Source of the DNA: Parvivirga hydrogeniphila
Lineage (GTDB): Bacteria > Actinomycetota > Coriobacteriia > Anaerosomatales > Anaerosomataceae
Assembly: GCF_023371205.1 (NCBI RefSeq)
Contig: NZ_JAMCCO010000001.1
Span: 802,662-866,661, forward strand
DNA: 64,000 bases
Direction of reading: 5' to 3'
Made by a program: the position numbers and the translations under genes. This document shows positions 53,301-60,939 of this stretch, one piece after another. How positions within the stretch are numbered: the first letter of the stretch is position 1; each line of letters starts with the position of its first letter. The notes beneath the pieces were generated by a model. It did no database searches and was not told the DNA's origin. It was given only the letters and a program-made list of their open reading frames with translations.

Positions 53301-55367
53301 TCACGACCAGAGGCGCGCCATCTGCTCGCGCACGCACGCCGTCGAGCCGACGGTCTCGACCGGCACGGCGTCGCTGTCGGCGTCCCCGAGACCCGGCGAG
53401 ATGCAGTCGAACAGCGGAAGCGCGTCGCGGTCGATGAAGCGGGTGCGCTGAGAGTACCCGTAGGCGTCGGACGCGCCGCGACCGGCTGCGTAGTATCGAA
53501 GCGGCCAGCAGACGTACAGGTGGTCGCGGGCGCGCGTGCACGCGACGTAGAACAGCCGCCGCTCCTCGTCGAGCTCATCGGGCGATCCGGTGGCCATGTC
53601 AGACGGGATGTTCCCGTCCGCGGCGTGGATCACGAACACGACGTCGAACTCGAGCCCCTTGGCCGAGTGCATCGTCGAGAGCACGAGCCAGTCGTCGTCG
53701 AGAAGCGGCGGACCGGCGAGGTCCTCGGTCCACCGCGGGGGGTCGAGCGCCATCTCTGCGATGAAGCGCGAACGGCTCTCGAAACGGGCGGCGAGCGCTT
53801 CGAGCTGCTCCAAGTCCGCCAGGCGAGGCCCCGGGGCGTCGTACGTGCGCTCGACGAGGGGCGCGAGCACGGCGCGGGCCGCGTGCACCTGCGCGCTCAC
53901 GTCGAGCGAGCCGTCGCTGCTGATCCGCTCGAGGGCATCGACCACGCGCCCGAGGATCTCGGCGCCCTGCGCCGGGACGCGCGCTTCGCGCCACGCGCTG
54001 AAGTCGCCGCCGGAGGCCGCCACGGCCTCGACCAGCCGCTTGGCCGTGGCCGGCCCGATACCGGGGACGAGGCCGAGCACGCGCACGGCGGCCGTCGCGT
54101 CCAGCGGATTCTCCGCCAGGCGGAGGAGGGCGACCAGGTCCTTGACGTGCGCCATCTCGAGGAACCTGAGCCCGCCGTACTTCACGAACGGCACGTTGCG
54201 CCGCTTGAGCTCGAGCTCCAGGTCGGCGGAGTGGTGCGCCGCGCGGAAGAGCACGGCCTGCTTGCGGAGCGGAACGCCGGCCTCGCGGTGCTCGAGGACA
54301 CGGTCGACGACGAACGCCGACTGCTCGCGCTCGTCCGAGCAGCACACGAGACGGGGCCGCTCCCCTGGGCCCCGGTGGCTCACGAGGCCCTTGCGGTGCC
54401 CGCGCGACGCGCCCGCGATGATGGCGTTGGCGGCATCCAGGACGGGTTGGGTGGACCGGTAGTTGCGGGTGAGCACGACCGTCTCGGCGGCATCGAAGCG
54501 CTCGCAGAAGCGCACGATGTTCTCGACGGTAGCGGCGCGGAAGCCGTAGATCGCCTGGGCGTCGTCGCCCACGACCGTCACGCCGCGACCATCGGGACGC
54601 ACGAGCGCCACGATCTCCGCTTGGATGGCGTTCGTGTCCTGGTACTCGTCGACGAGCACCGCATCGAAGCGGCCGCGCACGGCGCTCGCCACCGGCTCGG
54701 TCGAAAGGAGCGCGTGCCAGAACCACAGCAGGTCGTCGTAGTCGAGCACGTGCTGCCGCTCCTTGCGCTCCGTGTAGGCGTCGAACAGGCGCGCGAGGCC
54801 CTCCTCGGCATCGAGGCACCACGGGAATGCGGTCTTGAGGACCTGCGCGAGCGGTTCGCGTGCATTCACGCACCGGGAGTAGATGTCGAGGCAGGTCGAT
54901 GGCTGCGGGAACCTGCGCTTCGCGCTCCCGAGGTCGAGATCCGAACGCACGAGCCGCATGAGGTCCTCGGCGTCCGAGCGGTCGAGCACGGTGAACGTGG
55001 GCGGAAGCCCGATCGCCTGCCCGTAGACGCGGAGCAGGCGCGCAGCCACTGCGTGGAAGGTGCCGCCCCAGACGCGCGACGCGCCGCTCGCGACGTGCGC
55101 GTCGCCCGAACGCGCGAGCAGCGTCTCGACGCGCCGCAGCATCTCGGCAGCGGCCCTGCGGGTGAACGTCAGAAGCAGGATGCGCCCAGGCTCGACGCCG
55201 CGCGCGATGAGCGCTGCGACGCGAGCGGCAAGCACGGTCGTCTTTCCGGTGCCGGCGCCCGCCACGACGAGCAGCGGGGAGTCCCCGTACGTGACCGCGG
55301 CACGCTGCTCGGCGTTCAGGTGAGCGACGAGCCGGCCTTCGGCATCTGCGCTGGCGGATCGGTCCAT
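53301..55367 (-). CDS. UvrD/PcrA-type DNA helicase under LexA control
   Basis: A 688-residue superfamily 1A 3'-5' helicase. Motifs in order are LLVVAGAGTGKTTVLAARVA (Walker A, ~residue 36), ILLLTFTRRAAAEMLRRVE, VLVDEYQDTNAIQAEIVAL (Walker B), VVGDDAQAIYGFRAATVENI, TRNYRSTQPVLDAANAIIAG, STMHSAKGLEFDVVFVIHAA and RRLFYVACTRARDHLYV. It is somewhat shorter than classical UvrD (~720) and lacks the extended C terminus, so it may be a UvrD-like paralogue and not UvrD itself. GGAGG precedes the ATG at 55367. Two perfect LexA boxes in its promoter show SOS regulation. Confidence 0.9.
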   Translation of the reverse strand: MDRSASADAEGRLVAHLNAEQRAAVTYGDSPLLVVAGAGTGKTTVLAARVAALIARGVEPGRILLLTFTRRAAAEMLRRVETLLARSGDAHVASGASRVWGGTFHAVAARLLRVYGQAIGLPPTFTVLDRSDAEDLMRLVRSDLDLGSAKRRFPQPSTCLDIYSRCVNAREPLAQVLKTAFPWCLDAEEGLARLFDAYTERKERQHVLDYDDLLWFWHALLSTEPVASAVRGRFDAVLVDEYQDTNAIQAEIVALVRPDGRGVTVVGDDAQAIYGFRAATVENIVRFCERFDAAETVVLTRNYRSTQPVLDAANAIIAGASRGHRKGLVSHRGPGERPRLVCCSDEREQSAFVVDRVLEHREAGVPLRKQAVLFRAAHHSADLELELKRRNVPFVKYGGLRFLEMAHVKDLVALLRLAENPLDATAAVRVLGLVPGIGPATAKRLVEAVAASGGDFSAWREARVPAQGAEILGRVVDALERISSDGSLDVSAQVHAARAVLAPLVERTYDAPGPRLADLEQLEALAARFESRSRFIAEMALDPPRWTEDLAGPPLLDDDWLVLSTMHSAKGLEFDVVFVIHAADGNIPSDMATGSPDELDEERRLFYVACTRARDHLYVCWPLRYYAAGRGASDAYGYSQRTRFIDRDALPLFDCISPGLGDADSDAVPVETVGSTACVREQMARLWS

Positions 55368-55379
55368 GGCGCCTCCATA

Positions 55380-55393
55380 CGAACACGCGTTCG
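55380..55393 (-). promoter_or_regulatory. LexA box 1
   Basis: CGAACACGCGTTCG is a perfect Gram-positive/actinobacterial SOS operator (CGAAC-N4-GTTCG). It covers the predicted transcription start of the helicase gene, 13 bases before its ATG. Confidence 0.9.
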
Positions 55394-55398
55394 CATGG

Positions 55399-55404
55399 AG
55401 TGTA
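55399..55404 (-). promoter_or_regulatory. Candidate -10 element of the helicase gene
   Basis: On the minus strand TACACT (55404 down to 55399) lies between the two LexA boxes and places the start near 55392. This geometry would let LexA bound at either box block RNA polymerase. Confidence 0.55.
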
Positions 55405-55424
55405 CACGATACCGGTGCGCGCGT

Positions 55425-55438
55425 CGAACAGGCGTTCG
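55425..55438 (-). promoter_or_regulatory. LexA box 2
   Basis: CGAACAGGCGTTCG is a second perfect SOS operator, 45 bases from the first (start to start) and at about the -35 region. It ends one base from the stop codon of the adenine deaminase gene. Confidence 0.88.
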
Positions 55439-56461
55439 TCAGGGCAGTGCGGCCGCGGCTCGCACCGCTTCGACGTGCGCGGCCTTCGCGCTCTCATCGA
55501 GGAACGATGCTACGAACGAGTTTTCCGCGAGCGTGACGATTTCGTCGCGCGACAGGTCGAGCGCGAGCGCGGCCACGACGTAGTTCTCGACGAGGTAGCC
55601 CCCGAAGTACGCCGGGTCGTCCGAGTTCACGGTGACGAGCAGGCCCGCATCCAGCATGCGCTTCAACGGGTGCTGCTCGAGCGACGGCACGACCCTGAGC
55701 TTCACGTTCGAGAGCGGGCACACCGTGAGCGGCACGCGCTCGCGGGCGAGGCGCTCGACGAGCGCGGGGTCTTCGAGGCTGCGCACGCCGTGGTCGATCC
55801 GCTCGGCGCCCAAGAGGTCGAGCGCTGCGGCGACGTATTCCGGCGGCCCCTCTTCGCCCGCGTGCGCGACGCGGTGCATGCCGTACGCGGCCGCCTCCGC
55901 GAAGACGTCGCGGAAGAGCTCGGGCGGGTAGCCGGCTTCCGCTGAATCGAGGCCGACGCCTGCGATGCGGTGCCGGTACAGGTGCGCTGTCGCGAGCGTC
56001 TTTCGTGCGTCCTCGACGGAGTGGTCTCGCAAGAAGCACATGATCAGCCGCGAGGTGATGCCGAGCTGCGCCTCGGCGTCTTCGAGCGCGAGCAGGATGC
56101 CGGCGATGAAGATGCCGAAGGGCACGCCGCGCGCCAGGTGCGCCTGCGGGTCGAAGAACGGCTCGACGTGCCGCACGTTCTGCTCTGCCGCACGCGTGAG
56201 GTACGCCCACGCGAGGTCGTAGAAGTCCTGCTCGGTGCGCAGCACGGCGGTCGTCGCGTAGTACACGTCGAGGAATGACTGCAGGTTCTCGAACCGGTAC
56301 GCCGCTTTGGCTGCTTCGATGCTGGGGAAGGGCGGCGAGATGCCGTTGCGTTCGGCGATGGTAAGCGCGAGCTCCGGCTCGAGCGTGCCCTCCAGGTGCA
56401 CGTGCAGTTCGGCCTTCGGCAGCCGCCTGACGAAGGACTCGAGCGCCTCTCGGTCCCGCAT
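55439..56461 (-). CDS. Adenine deaminase, Ade/Aah1 type
   Basis: A 340-residue metal-dependent amidohydrolase of the adenosine deaminase superfamily. Motifs KAELHVHLEGTLEPELALTI, FENLQSFLDVYYATTAVL, FFDPQAHLARGVPFGIFIAG, GVGLDSAEAGYPPELFRDVF, HRVAHAGEEGPPEYVAAALD and NSDDPAYFGGYLVENYVVAA match the adenine-deaminase branch (HLEGTLEPEL, PAYFGGY), so the likely reaction is adenine to hypoxanthine plus ammonia. The zinc ligands (HVH, HAGEE, SDDP) are intact. ATG 56461 follows a G-rich site. It sits upstream of the SOS-controlled helicase on the same strand. Confidence 0.85.
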   Translation of the reverse strand: MRDREALESFVRRLPKAELHVHLEGTLEPELALTIAERNGISPPFPSIEAAKAAYRFENLQSFLDVYYATTAVLRTEQDFYDLAWAYLTRAAEQNVRHVEPFFDPQAHLARGVPFGIFIAGILLALEDAEAQLGITSRLIMCFLRDHSVEDARKTLATAHLYRHRIAGVGLDSAEAGYPPELFRDVFAEAAAYGMHRVAHAGEEGPPEYVAAALDLLGAERIDHGVRSLEDPALVERLARERVPLTVCPLSNVKLRVVPSLEQHPLKRMLDAGLLVTVNSDDPAYFGGYLVENYVVAALALDLSRDEIVTLAENSFVASFLDESAKAAHVEAVRAAAALP

Positions 56462-56508
56462 CGATCCCCCAAACCTCGTGGCTGCGCCGTTCGCGCGTCG
56501 CACGGCGG

Positions 56509-56595
56509 TGGTGCCCGGGGCGGGAATCGAACCCGCACGACCTTTCGGCCATCGGTTTTTGAGACCGACGCGTCTGCCAGTTCCGCCACCCGGGC
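56509..56595 (-). tRNA. tRNA-Leu (anticodon CAA)
   Basis: On the minus strand a complete cloverleaf starts at 56595 with GCCCGGG and ends with the pairing CCCGGGC, discriminator A and an encoded CCA (56511 down to 56509). The anticodon loop is CTCAAAA, so the anticodon is CAA, reading UUG. A long variable arm (GATGGCCGAAAGGTCGT) marks a class II tRNA such as Leu. The T arm GCGGGTTCGATTCCCGC is perfect. It has its own TATAAT promoter. Confidence 0.97.
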
Positions 56596-56617
56596 ACGGC
56601 GTGCCGCACGGCGAAGG

Positions 56618-56626
56618 ATTATAGCA
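56618..56626 (-). promoter_or_regulatory. Promoter of tRNA-Leu
   Basis: On the minus strand TGC is followed by a perfect TATAAT (56623 down to 56618), predicting a start ~16 bases before the mature tRNA. Confidence 0.8.
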
Positions 56627-56673
56627 GGACGGATGCGCGCACACGCACATGCGCTCGGAGGAAGCCGCCGCTC

Positions 56674-57234
56674 TTACAGCAGGAAATCGGTCTTGAGAAG
56701 CGTGCTCAGGTCTGCGATCACGGAGACCAGGTTGACTGCCACGAAGACGCCGACGAGCAGGACGACGACGGCGCTCGCGCCCAGGCGCGTGCTCACGCGC
56801 TGCAGGTCTTGGGCGGCTCGGTCGCCGGGAGTGCACGCGACGTCGGCGTCGGCGATGCCCGCGAGCTCGCGTGTTCCCAGCACGGCGAGCACGACCGCGG
56901 CGCCTGCGGCCGCTGCGTTGAGGACGATCCACACGAGGTTCACCACCGAAGCGGGCTGCCCTTTCAAGATGAGCGAGCCGAGACCCGCCGAGACCACGAC
57001 GTACGCGATCGCGAGCAGAGCGGAGCCCTGGACCCAATCGAGCAGCCGGAACGCGCGGGGGATCACCCGCTCAGGCGGGACAGACGTCTCGCTCGCCGCC
57101 GGTTCTTGCGTGCAGCGCGCAAGCCTCGTGCTCGCCCGGAACCCCGCGATGGCCAAGGCCGCGGCGGATGCCAGGTAGACGACCGCGAAGGCGATGTACG
57201 CGTAGATGTACGTCGCAGTTGTCGTCGGTCCCAT
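56674..57234 (-). CDS. Four-helix membrane protein of unknown function
   Basis: A 186-residue protein with four hydrophobic segments: residues ~8-30 (YAYIAFAVVYLASAAALA), ~68-90, ~98-120 and ~150-175. A loop between the first two carries the charged stretch TQEPAASETSVPPERVIPR. I recognise no family. The ATG at 57234 follows a run of Gs. A minus-strand TATCAT (57275 down to 57270) could be its -10. It faces away from the PdtaS gene and shares the intergenic region with it. Confidence 0.65.
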   Translation of the reverse strand: MGPTTTATYIYAYIAFAVVYLASAAALAIAGFRASTRLARCTQEPAASETSVPPERVIPRAFRLLDWVQGSALLAIAYVVVSAGLGSLILKGQPASVVNLVWIVLNAAAAGAAVVLAVLGTRELAGIADADVACTPGDRAAQDLQRVSTRLGASAVVVLLVGVFVAVNLVSVIADLSTLLKTDFLL

Positions 57235-57322
57235 CGAACCCCCTCAGTGCAGCCGTGCGTCCTGAGGAGATGATACTCCACGATCCCGCGCGGTGCACGA
57301 GGGGCTTGGGCGCCGCCCGCTC

Positions 57323-57328
57323 TATACT
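57323..57328 (+). promoter_or_regulatory. -10 element placing the transcript start at the pdtaS ATG
   Basis: TATACT lies six bases before the ATG at 57335. The predicted transcription start coincides with the start codon, so the mRNA may be leaderless. No ribosome site is present before the ATG. Confidence 0.5.
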
Positions 57329-57334
57329 GTGCGC

Positions 57335-58750
57335 ATGGCCAGAACCATCGACAGCGTTCCCGCCGCCCGGTTCCCGCTCAGCGGACACGTGCAAAACGTC
57401 GCGGACAACCTGCAGCTGGTCGCCGACCTCGGCTACGGGGACGTGGCGCTGGCCGTCCCCGAGGGCCGGACATTGCGCGTGGTCGCCGACGCCCGACCGG
57501 TGACCGCGGTGTCCGCGATCGGTACGAGCAGGGTGGGGCGGGTGCTGGACGAGTCGGCGGAACGCGAAGCGTACGAAGCGCTTCGCACCGGGGCGCCTTC
57601 GTGCGGAACGCGCCGTCGCACGGCCCGCGGCATCGCCTACGCGACTGCGGCGTACCCCATCCGCTCGGACGGCGCGCTTGTCGGTGTGCTCGTGCGCAAC
57701 CTGGCCGAGCAGGTCACAGAAAGCCCGGGGGCGATGGAAGTCGCGTTCATGGGGCTCGCCGAGCGGGTGATCCGCCTGCTGAGCGAGGGACCGATCCTGG
57801 ACGTCGACACCGGCGCGCCGTTCGCGACGGTTCGGCGCGCTGGCGACGGCATCATGGAGATCGACGGGAGCGGCGTCGTCGCCTACGCGAGCCCGAACGC
57901 GGTGAACATCATGCGCCTCGCTGGTTCGGACAGCGCCGTCACAGGACGTGCGGCCACGGAGCTTCCTGGCGGTGCGACGGCGATCGCGCCTGTCGTGCAC
58001 TCCCGCGGCGGCCGCGCCGTCGTCATCGAAGTGGCGGGGCGCGTCTTGAACTACCGCGCCATCGGGTTCGACCCCGGTGCGCTCGTGCTCGTGGAGGACA
58101 TCACGGACGTGCGGCGCCGGGAGCAGGAGATCCGGGTCAAGGAAGCGACCATCCGCGAGGTCCATCACCGCGTGAAGAACAACCTGCAGACGGTCGCGTC
58201 GCTGCTTCGCATCCAGGCCCGGCGCGCGTCGAGCGGGGAGGCGAAGCGAGCGCTGACCGAGGCGGTCGACCGCGTGGCTTCGATGGCGGTCGTGCACGAG
58301 ATGCTGGCTGCCGCCACGGAAGAGGCGGTCGACTTCACGGCCGTCGCGCGCACCGTCGTCGACATGGTGGTGCGTGGCATGGCCGCGGAGGCCACGGCGC
58401 GCGCTCGGGTGGAAGGCGAGACCGGCCTCGTGCCAGCAGCGACGGCGACGTCGCTCGCGCTCGTCCTGGCCGAGCTCGTCCACAACGCGATCGAGCACGG
58501 CCTTCGTGCGGAGGCAGGCGAGGTGACTGTCACGCTCAGCAGGACTGCAGACACCTTGGTGCTGAGCGTGCGCGACACGGGCCCCGGGCTGCCTGAAGGG
58601 TTCGACCCAGGCGCCTCCGGCAATCTCGGGCTTGCTATCGTCCGCACCGTCGTGGAGGAGGACCTTCGCGGATCGCTGGGCTTCTCGGGCACGCGTGGCA
58701 CGACCGTGACGGTGCGGGTGCCGATGACGGCGGAAGGCGGGAGGCGCTGA
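57335..58750 (+). CDS. PdtaS-type sensor histidine kinase (HisKA_2)
   Basis: A 471-residue soluble sensor kinase. Residues ~1-150 are a GAF-like N-terminal domain (DNLQLVADLGYGDVALAVPE, IAYATAAYPIRSDGALVGVL) and ~165-265 a PAS-like domain (GDGIMEIDGSGVVAYASPNA). The HisKA_2 motif is TIREVHHRVKNNLQTVASLL with the phospho-histidine near residue 277. The ATPase has ELVHNAIEHGL, VRDTGPGLPEGFDP and GNLGLAIVRTVVEEDL. No membrane helix is seen, so it senses an internal signal. Its partner PdtaR follows two bases after the stop. ATG 57335 is preferred to GTG 57293, which lies upstream of the promoter. Confidence 0.88.
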   Translation: MARTIDSVPAARFPLSGHVQNVADNLQLVADLGYGDVALAVPEGRTLRVVADARPVTAVSAIGTSRVGRVLDESAEREAYEALRTGAPSCGTRRRTARGIAYATAAYPIRSDGALVGVLVRNLAEQVTESPGAMEVAFMGLAERVIRLLSEGPILDVDTGAPFATVRRAGDGIMEIDGSGVVAYASPNAVNIMRLAGSDSAVTGRAATELPGGATAIAPVVHSRGGRAVVIEVAGRVLNYRAIGFDPGALVLVEDITDVRRREQEIRVKEATIREVHHRVKNNLQTVASLLRIQARRASSGEAKRALTEAVDRVASMAVVHEMLAAATEEAVDFTAVARTVVDMVVRGMAAEATARARVEGETGLVPAATATSLALVLAELVHNAIEHGLRAEAGEVTVTLSRTADTLVLSVRDTGPGLPEGFDPGASGNLGLAIVRTVVEEDLRGSLGFSGTRGTTVTVRVPMTAEGGRR

Positions 58751-58751
58751 G

Positions 58752-59330
58752 GTGCGCGTGCTCATCGCAGAAGACGAGGCCATCATCCGCATGGACCTGC
58801 GCGAGATGCTGGAAGAAGAGGGGCACGAGGTCGTGGGCGAAGCGCGCGACGGCGAGGAAGCCGTCCGTCTTGCCCGGGCGCTCGCGCCCGACGTCGTCTT
58901 CATGGACATCAAGATGCCCGGAATGGACGGGATCGAGGCGGCACGCGTGCTGTCGGACGAGCGGATCGCGCCCGTCGTGATGGTGACGGCGTTCTCACAA
59001 TCCTCCTACGTCGAGGAGGCGTGTCGGGTAGGCGCGATGGCCTACCTCGTCAAGCCGTTCTCGAAGAAGGACGTCCTGCCCGCGATGCAGGTGGCGATCG
59101 CCCGGTTCGCAGAGGCCCGCGCGCTGGAGCAGGAAGCCGCCGACCTCTCGGAGCGGCTTGAGACGCGCAAGCTGCTCGATCGGGCCAAAGGCGTGCTCAT
59201 GGCTCACGGTCTGAGCGAGCCGGAAGCGTTCCGTCGGCTGCAGAAGCTCGCCATGGACCGCCGCATTTCGCTCAAAGAGGTCGCTCGCGCGATCGTGCTC
59301 GCCGAGGAGGCGAAGGGGCACGAGGGCTGA
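58752..59330 (+). CDS. ANTAR-domain response regulator (PdtaR type)
   Basis: A 192-residue two-domain regulator. The receiver domain (~1-120) has the acidic pocket in VLIAEDEAIIRMDLREMLEE, the phospho-aspartate in VVFMDIKMPGMDGIEAARVL, and the lysine in YLVKPFSKKDVLPAMQ. The C-terminal ANTAR domain (LETRKLLDRAKGVLMAHGLS, EAFRRLQKLAMDRRISLKEV) binds tandem RNA hairpins and prevents transcription termination in known cases. With the PdtaS kinase it forms a signal-to-RNA system. Its RNA targets are not evident in this window. GTG start. Confidence 0.93.
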   Translation: MRVLIAEDEAIIRMDLREMLEEEGHEVVGEARDGEEAVRLARALAPDVVFMDIKMPGMDGIEAARVLSDERIAPVVMVTAFSQSSYVEEACRVGAMAYLVKPFSKKDVLPAMQVAIARFAEARALEQEAADLSERLETRKLLDRAKGVLMAHGLSEPEAFRRLQKLAMDRRISLKEVARAIVLAEEAKGHEG

Positions 59331-59461
59331 GGGGCGTTTGAGCGGGGGTCGCCCAGGCTTCGGGGAGTGATGCATTCTGTCGAATGCCGTCGCCGGAGTC
59401 AGGCAGCCGCGCCGTGGGCAACCAGCGAGCGCAATGTGCGAAGACGGGGAGGTGGAGGCCG

Positions 59462-60670
59462 ATGAAGCGAGGAATGGCACTGCTCAGCCTGGCAGTAGCA
59501 GCATCTCTTCTGGCGGCCGGGTGCTCTTCTGGAACGAAGACCGGCGGCGGCACCGGAGGCAAGGCGTCGGACGACACGATCATCATCGGGTCCGCGCTGT
59601 GCCAGACCGGCATCCAGGCGCCCATCGACGAGCCTGCGCTCAGGGGAGCGCAGCTCGCGGTGGACGAACTCAACGCCAAGGGCGGCATCCTCGGCAAGAA
59701 GGTCCAGCTCATCGCCATGGACGGCAAGAGCGACACTGTGACGGCCGGCAACGTGGCCAGACAGCTCATCGAGCAGGGAGCCGACGCTATCATCGCGCCG
59801 GGCGACTTCGACTTCGGCGGCCCGGCATCTCGCGAGGCGCAGATGGCGGGCATCGTGGGCATATCGCCGTGCGCTTCGTCGCCGCGGTACGGGTCCGCAG
59901 CGCTTGGCGACAAGCAGTTCACGCTTTCCATGTGGAACACCACCATGGGTGCGGCGACTGCCGAGTACGCCTACAACGTCAAGGGATGGCGCTCGGTGTA
60001 CGTCATCACCGATGACTTCATCGACTACACGAAGAGCCTCTCGCGGTACTTCATCGTCCGCTTCAAGGAGCTGGGCGGGAAGGTCATCTTCGAGGACACC
60101 TACACGCAGGGCCAGGCCGACGCGTCGGCGCAGCTCGCGCGAATCAAGGCCCTCAAGGAGAAGCCGGACTTCATCTACATCTCGTCGTACCAGCCCGATC
60201 TTGCGCTCATCATCCGAACGCTCCGCGAAAGCGGCGTGACGCAGCCTGTGGTGGGCGGCGACTCCTATGACGACCCGTCGCTGTTCGAGGCTCTCGGGAC
60301 GAAGTACGGCAACGAGGTCTACTACGATACGCACGGCTTCCTGTCGGACGAGGCGAACCCGAAGTACTCCGAGTTCGCTGCCGCATACAAGAAGAAGTTC
60401 GGTTCTGATCCGGACGCGGTGTGGATCATGCCCGGCTACGACGTCGTCATGGTGCTTGCCCAGGCGATGGAGAAGGCCGGGACCACCGACGGCGCGGCAG
60501 TGGCGAAGGCGATGGAAGACATGACCTTCGACTGCCTGACGGGCAAGCTCGACTGGGCTCCTGCAGACAAGGGCCATGAGCCGAACAAGGCCGCTGCCCT
60601 GGTGCAACTGGTTGACGGCAAGCCGAAGTTCCTCGGCTGGGTCATCCCAGAGAAGATCCCGGCCCCATAG
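59462..60670 (+). CDS. Branched-chain-amino-acid-type ABC binding lipoprotein, orphan
   Basis: A 402-residue Peripla_BP_6 binding protein. The signal peptide ends in the lipobox LLAAGCSSG (cysteine near residue 21). Typical segments are ALRGAQLAVDELNAKGGILG, QLIEQGADAIIAPGDFDFGG, YAYNVKGWRSVYVITDDFID, and KALKEKPDFIYISSYQPDLA. Such proteins bind leucine-type amino acids, amides or urea; the ligand is unknown. No permease or ATPase follows, so it must use a distant transporter or act as a sensor. The ATG has GGGGAGGTGGAGG upstream. A GCATTC-TGTC-GAATGC hairpin lies in its leader at 59372-59387. Confidence 0.88.
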   Translation: MKRGMALLSLAVAASLLAAGCSSGTKTGGGTGGKASDDTIIIGSALCQTGIQAPIDEPALRGAQLAVDELNAKGGILGKKVQLIAMDGKSDTVTAGNVARQLIEQGADAIIAPGDFDFGGPASREAQMAGIVGISPCASSPRYGSAALGDKQFTLSMWNTTMGAATAEYAYNVKGWRSVYVITDDFIDYTKSLSRYFIVRFKELGGKVIFEDTYTQGQADASAQLARIKALKEKPDFIYISSYQPDLALIIRTLRESGVTQPVVGGDSYDDPSLFEALGTKYGNEVYYDTHGFLSDEANPKYSEFAAAYKKKFGSDPDAVWIMPGYDVVMVLAQAMEKAGTTDGAAVAKAMEDMTFDCLTGKLDWAPADKGHEPNKAAALVQLVDGKPKFLGWVIPEKIPAP

Positions 60671-60708
60671 GGCACTGGCCGGGCATGCGGCGTCCGCTCA
60701 TCACCGTT

Positions 60709-60744
60709 CGTTTCGAGTTCCCGAAACGCGTACTGGCGGCGTAC
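60709..60744 (+). other. Two small hairpins after the binding-protein gene
   Basis: CGTTTCG (60709-60715) pairs with CGAAACG (60722-60728) around the hexaloop AGTTCC. A CGTAC/GTACG stem with a seven-base loop follows immediately (to ~60744). No T tract follows either, so they may mark an RNA 3' end or be chance. Confidence 0.3.
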
Positions 60745-60814
60745 GGGTTCTCGCTGCCTGAGTAGCGACGCGCTCGGAGGCGGGTCGTACCCGCTTTCCG
60801 GCAGGTTTCGAGTG

Positions 60815-60823
60815 TGTTAGAAT
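60815..60823 (+). promoter_or_regulatory. Extended -10 promoter of the Hdr/GltS operon leader
   Basis: TGT plus TAGAAT (60818-60823) predicts a start near 60830, at the foot of a CGGCAC (60831-60836)/GTGCCG (60843-60848) hairpin. Confidence 0.6.
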
Positions 60824-60861
60824 CCGCGTACGGCACAACGGCGTGCCGAATCTGACGTGAC

Positions 60862-60915
60862 GCGAGCAAAGGCGCTCGCCCCGGCCTCAGGCCGGCGGCG
60901 GGCGCCTTGTGTTTT
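60862..60915 (+). terminator. Leader terminator with competing hairpin (attenuator-like)
   Basis: AAGGCGCTCGCC (60869-60880) pairs with GGCGGGCGCCTT (60897-60908). The stem is extended by CCGGCC (60881-60886)/GGCCGG (60890-60895) around a TCA loop, and GTGTTTT follows. A second stem, GCGAGC (60862-60867)/GCTCGC (60874-60879), uses part of the terminator's 5' arm, so the two exclude each other. This is the layout of a transcription attenuator ahead of the gene at 60940. Alternatively the ~85-base terminated product is itself a small RNA. Confidence 0.65.
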
Positions 60916-60939
60916 CCGACCAAGGAGCGGTGAGGCAGC

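Noticed and set aside
53520-55583. A 687-codon plus-strand frame opposite the helicase gene.
   Set aside because: Low-complexity Arg/Glu/His composition; the helicase on the other strand has all its motifs.
59372-59387. A GCATTC-TGTC-GAATGC hairpin as an ANTAR target in the leader of the binding-protein gene.
   Set aside because: Known targets are tandem stems with hexaloops carrying conserved A and G positions. The loop here does not fit and no second stem is clear.
60709-60744. Tandem hairpins after the binding-protein gene as an ANTAR target.
   Set aside because: The first loop is a hexaloop (AGTTCC) but lacks the expected G at the fourth place, and the second loop has seven bases; neither overlaps a terminator.
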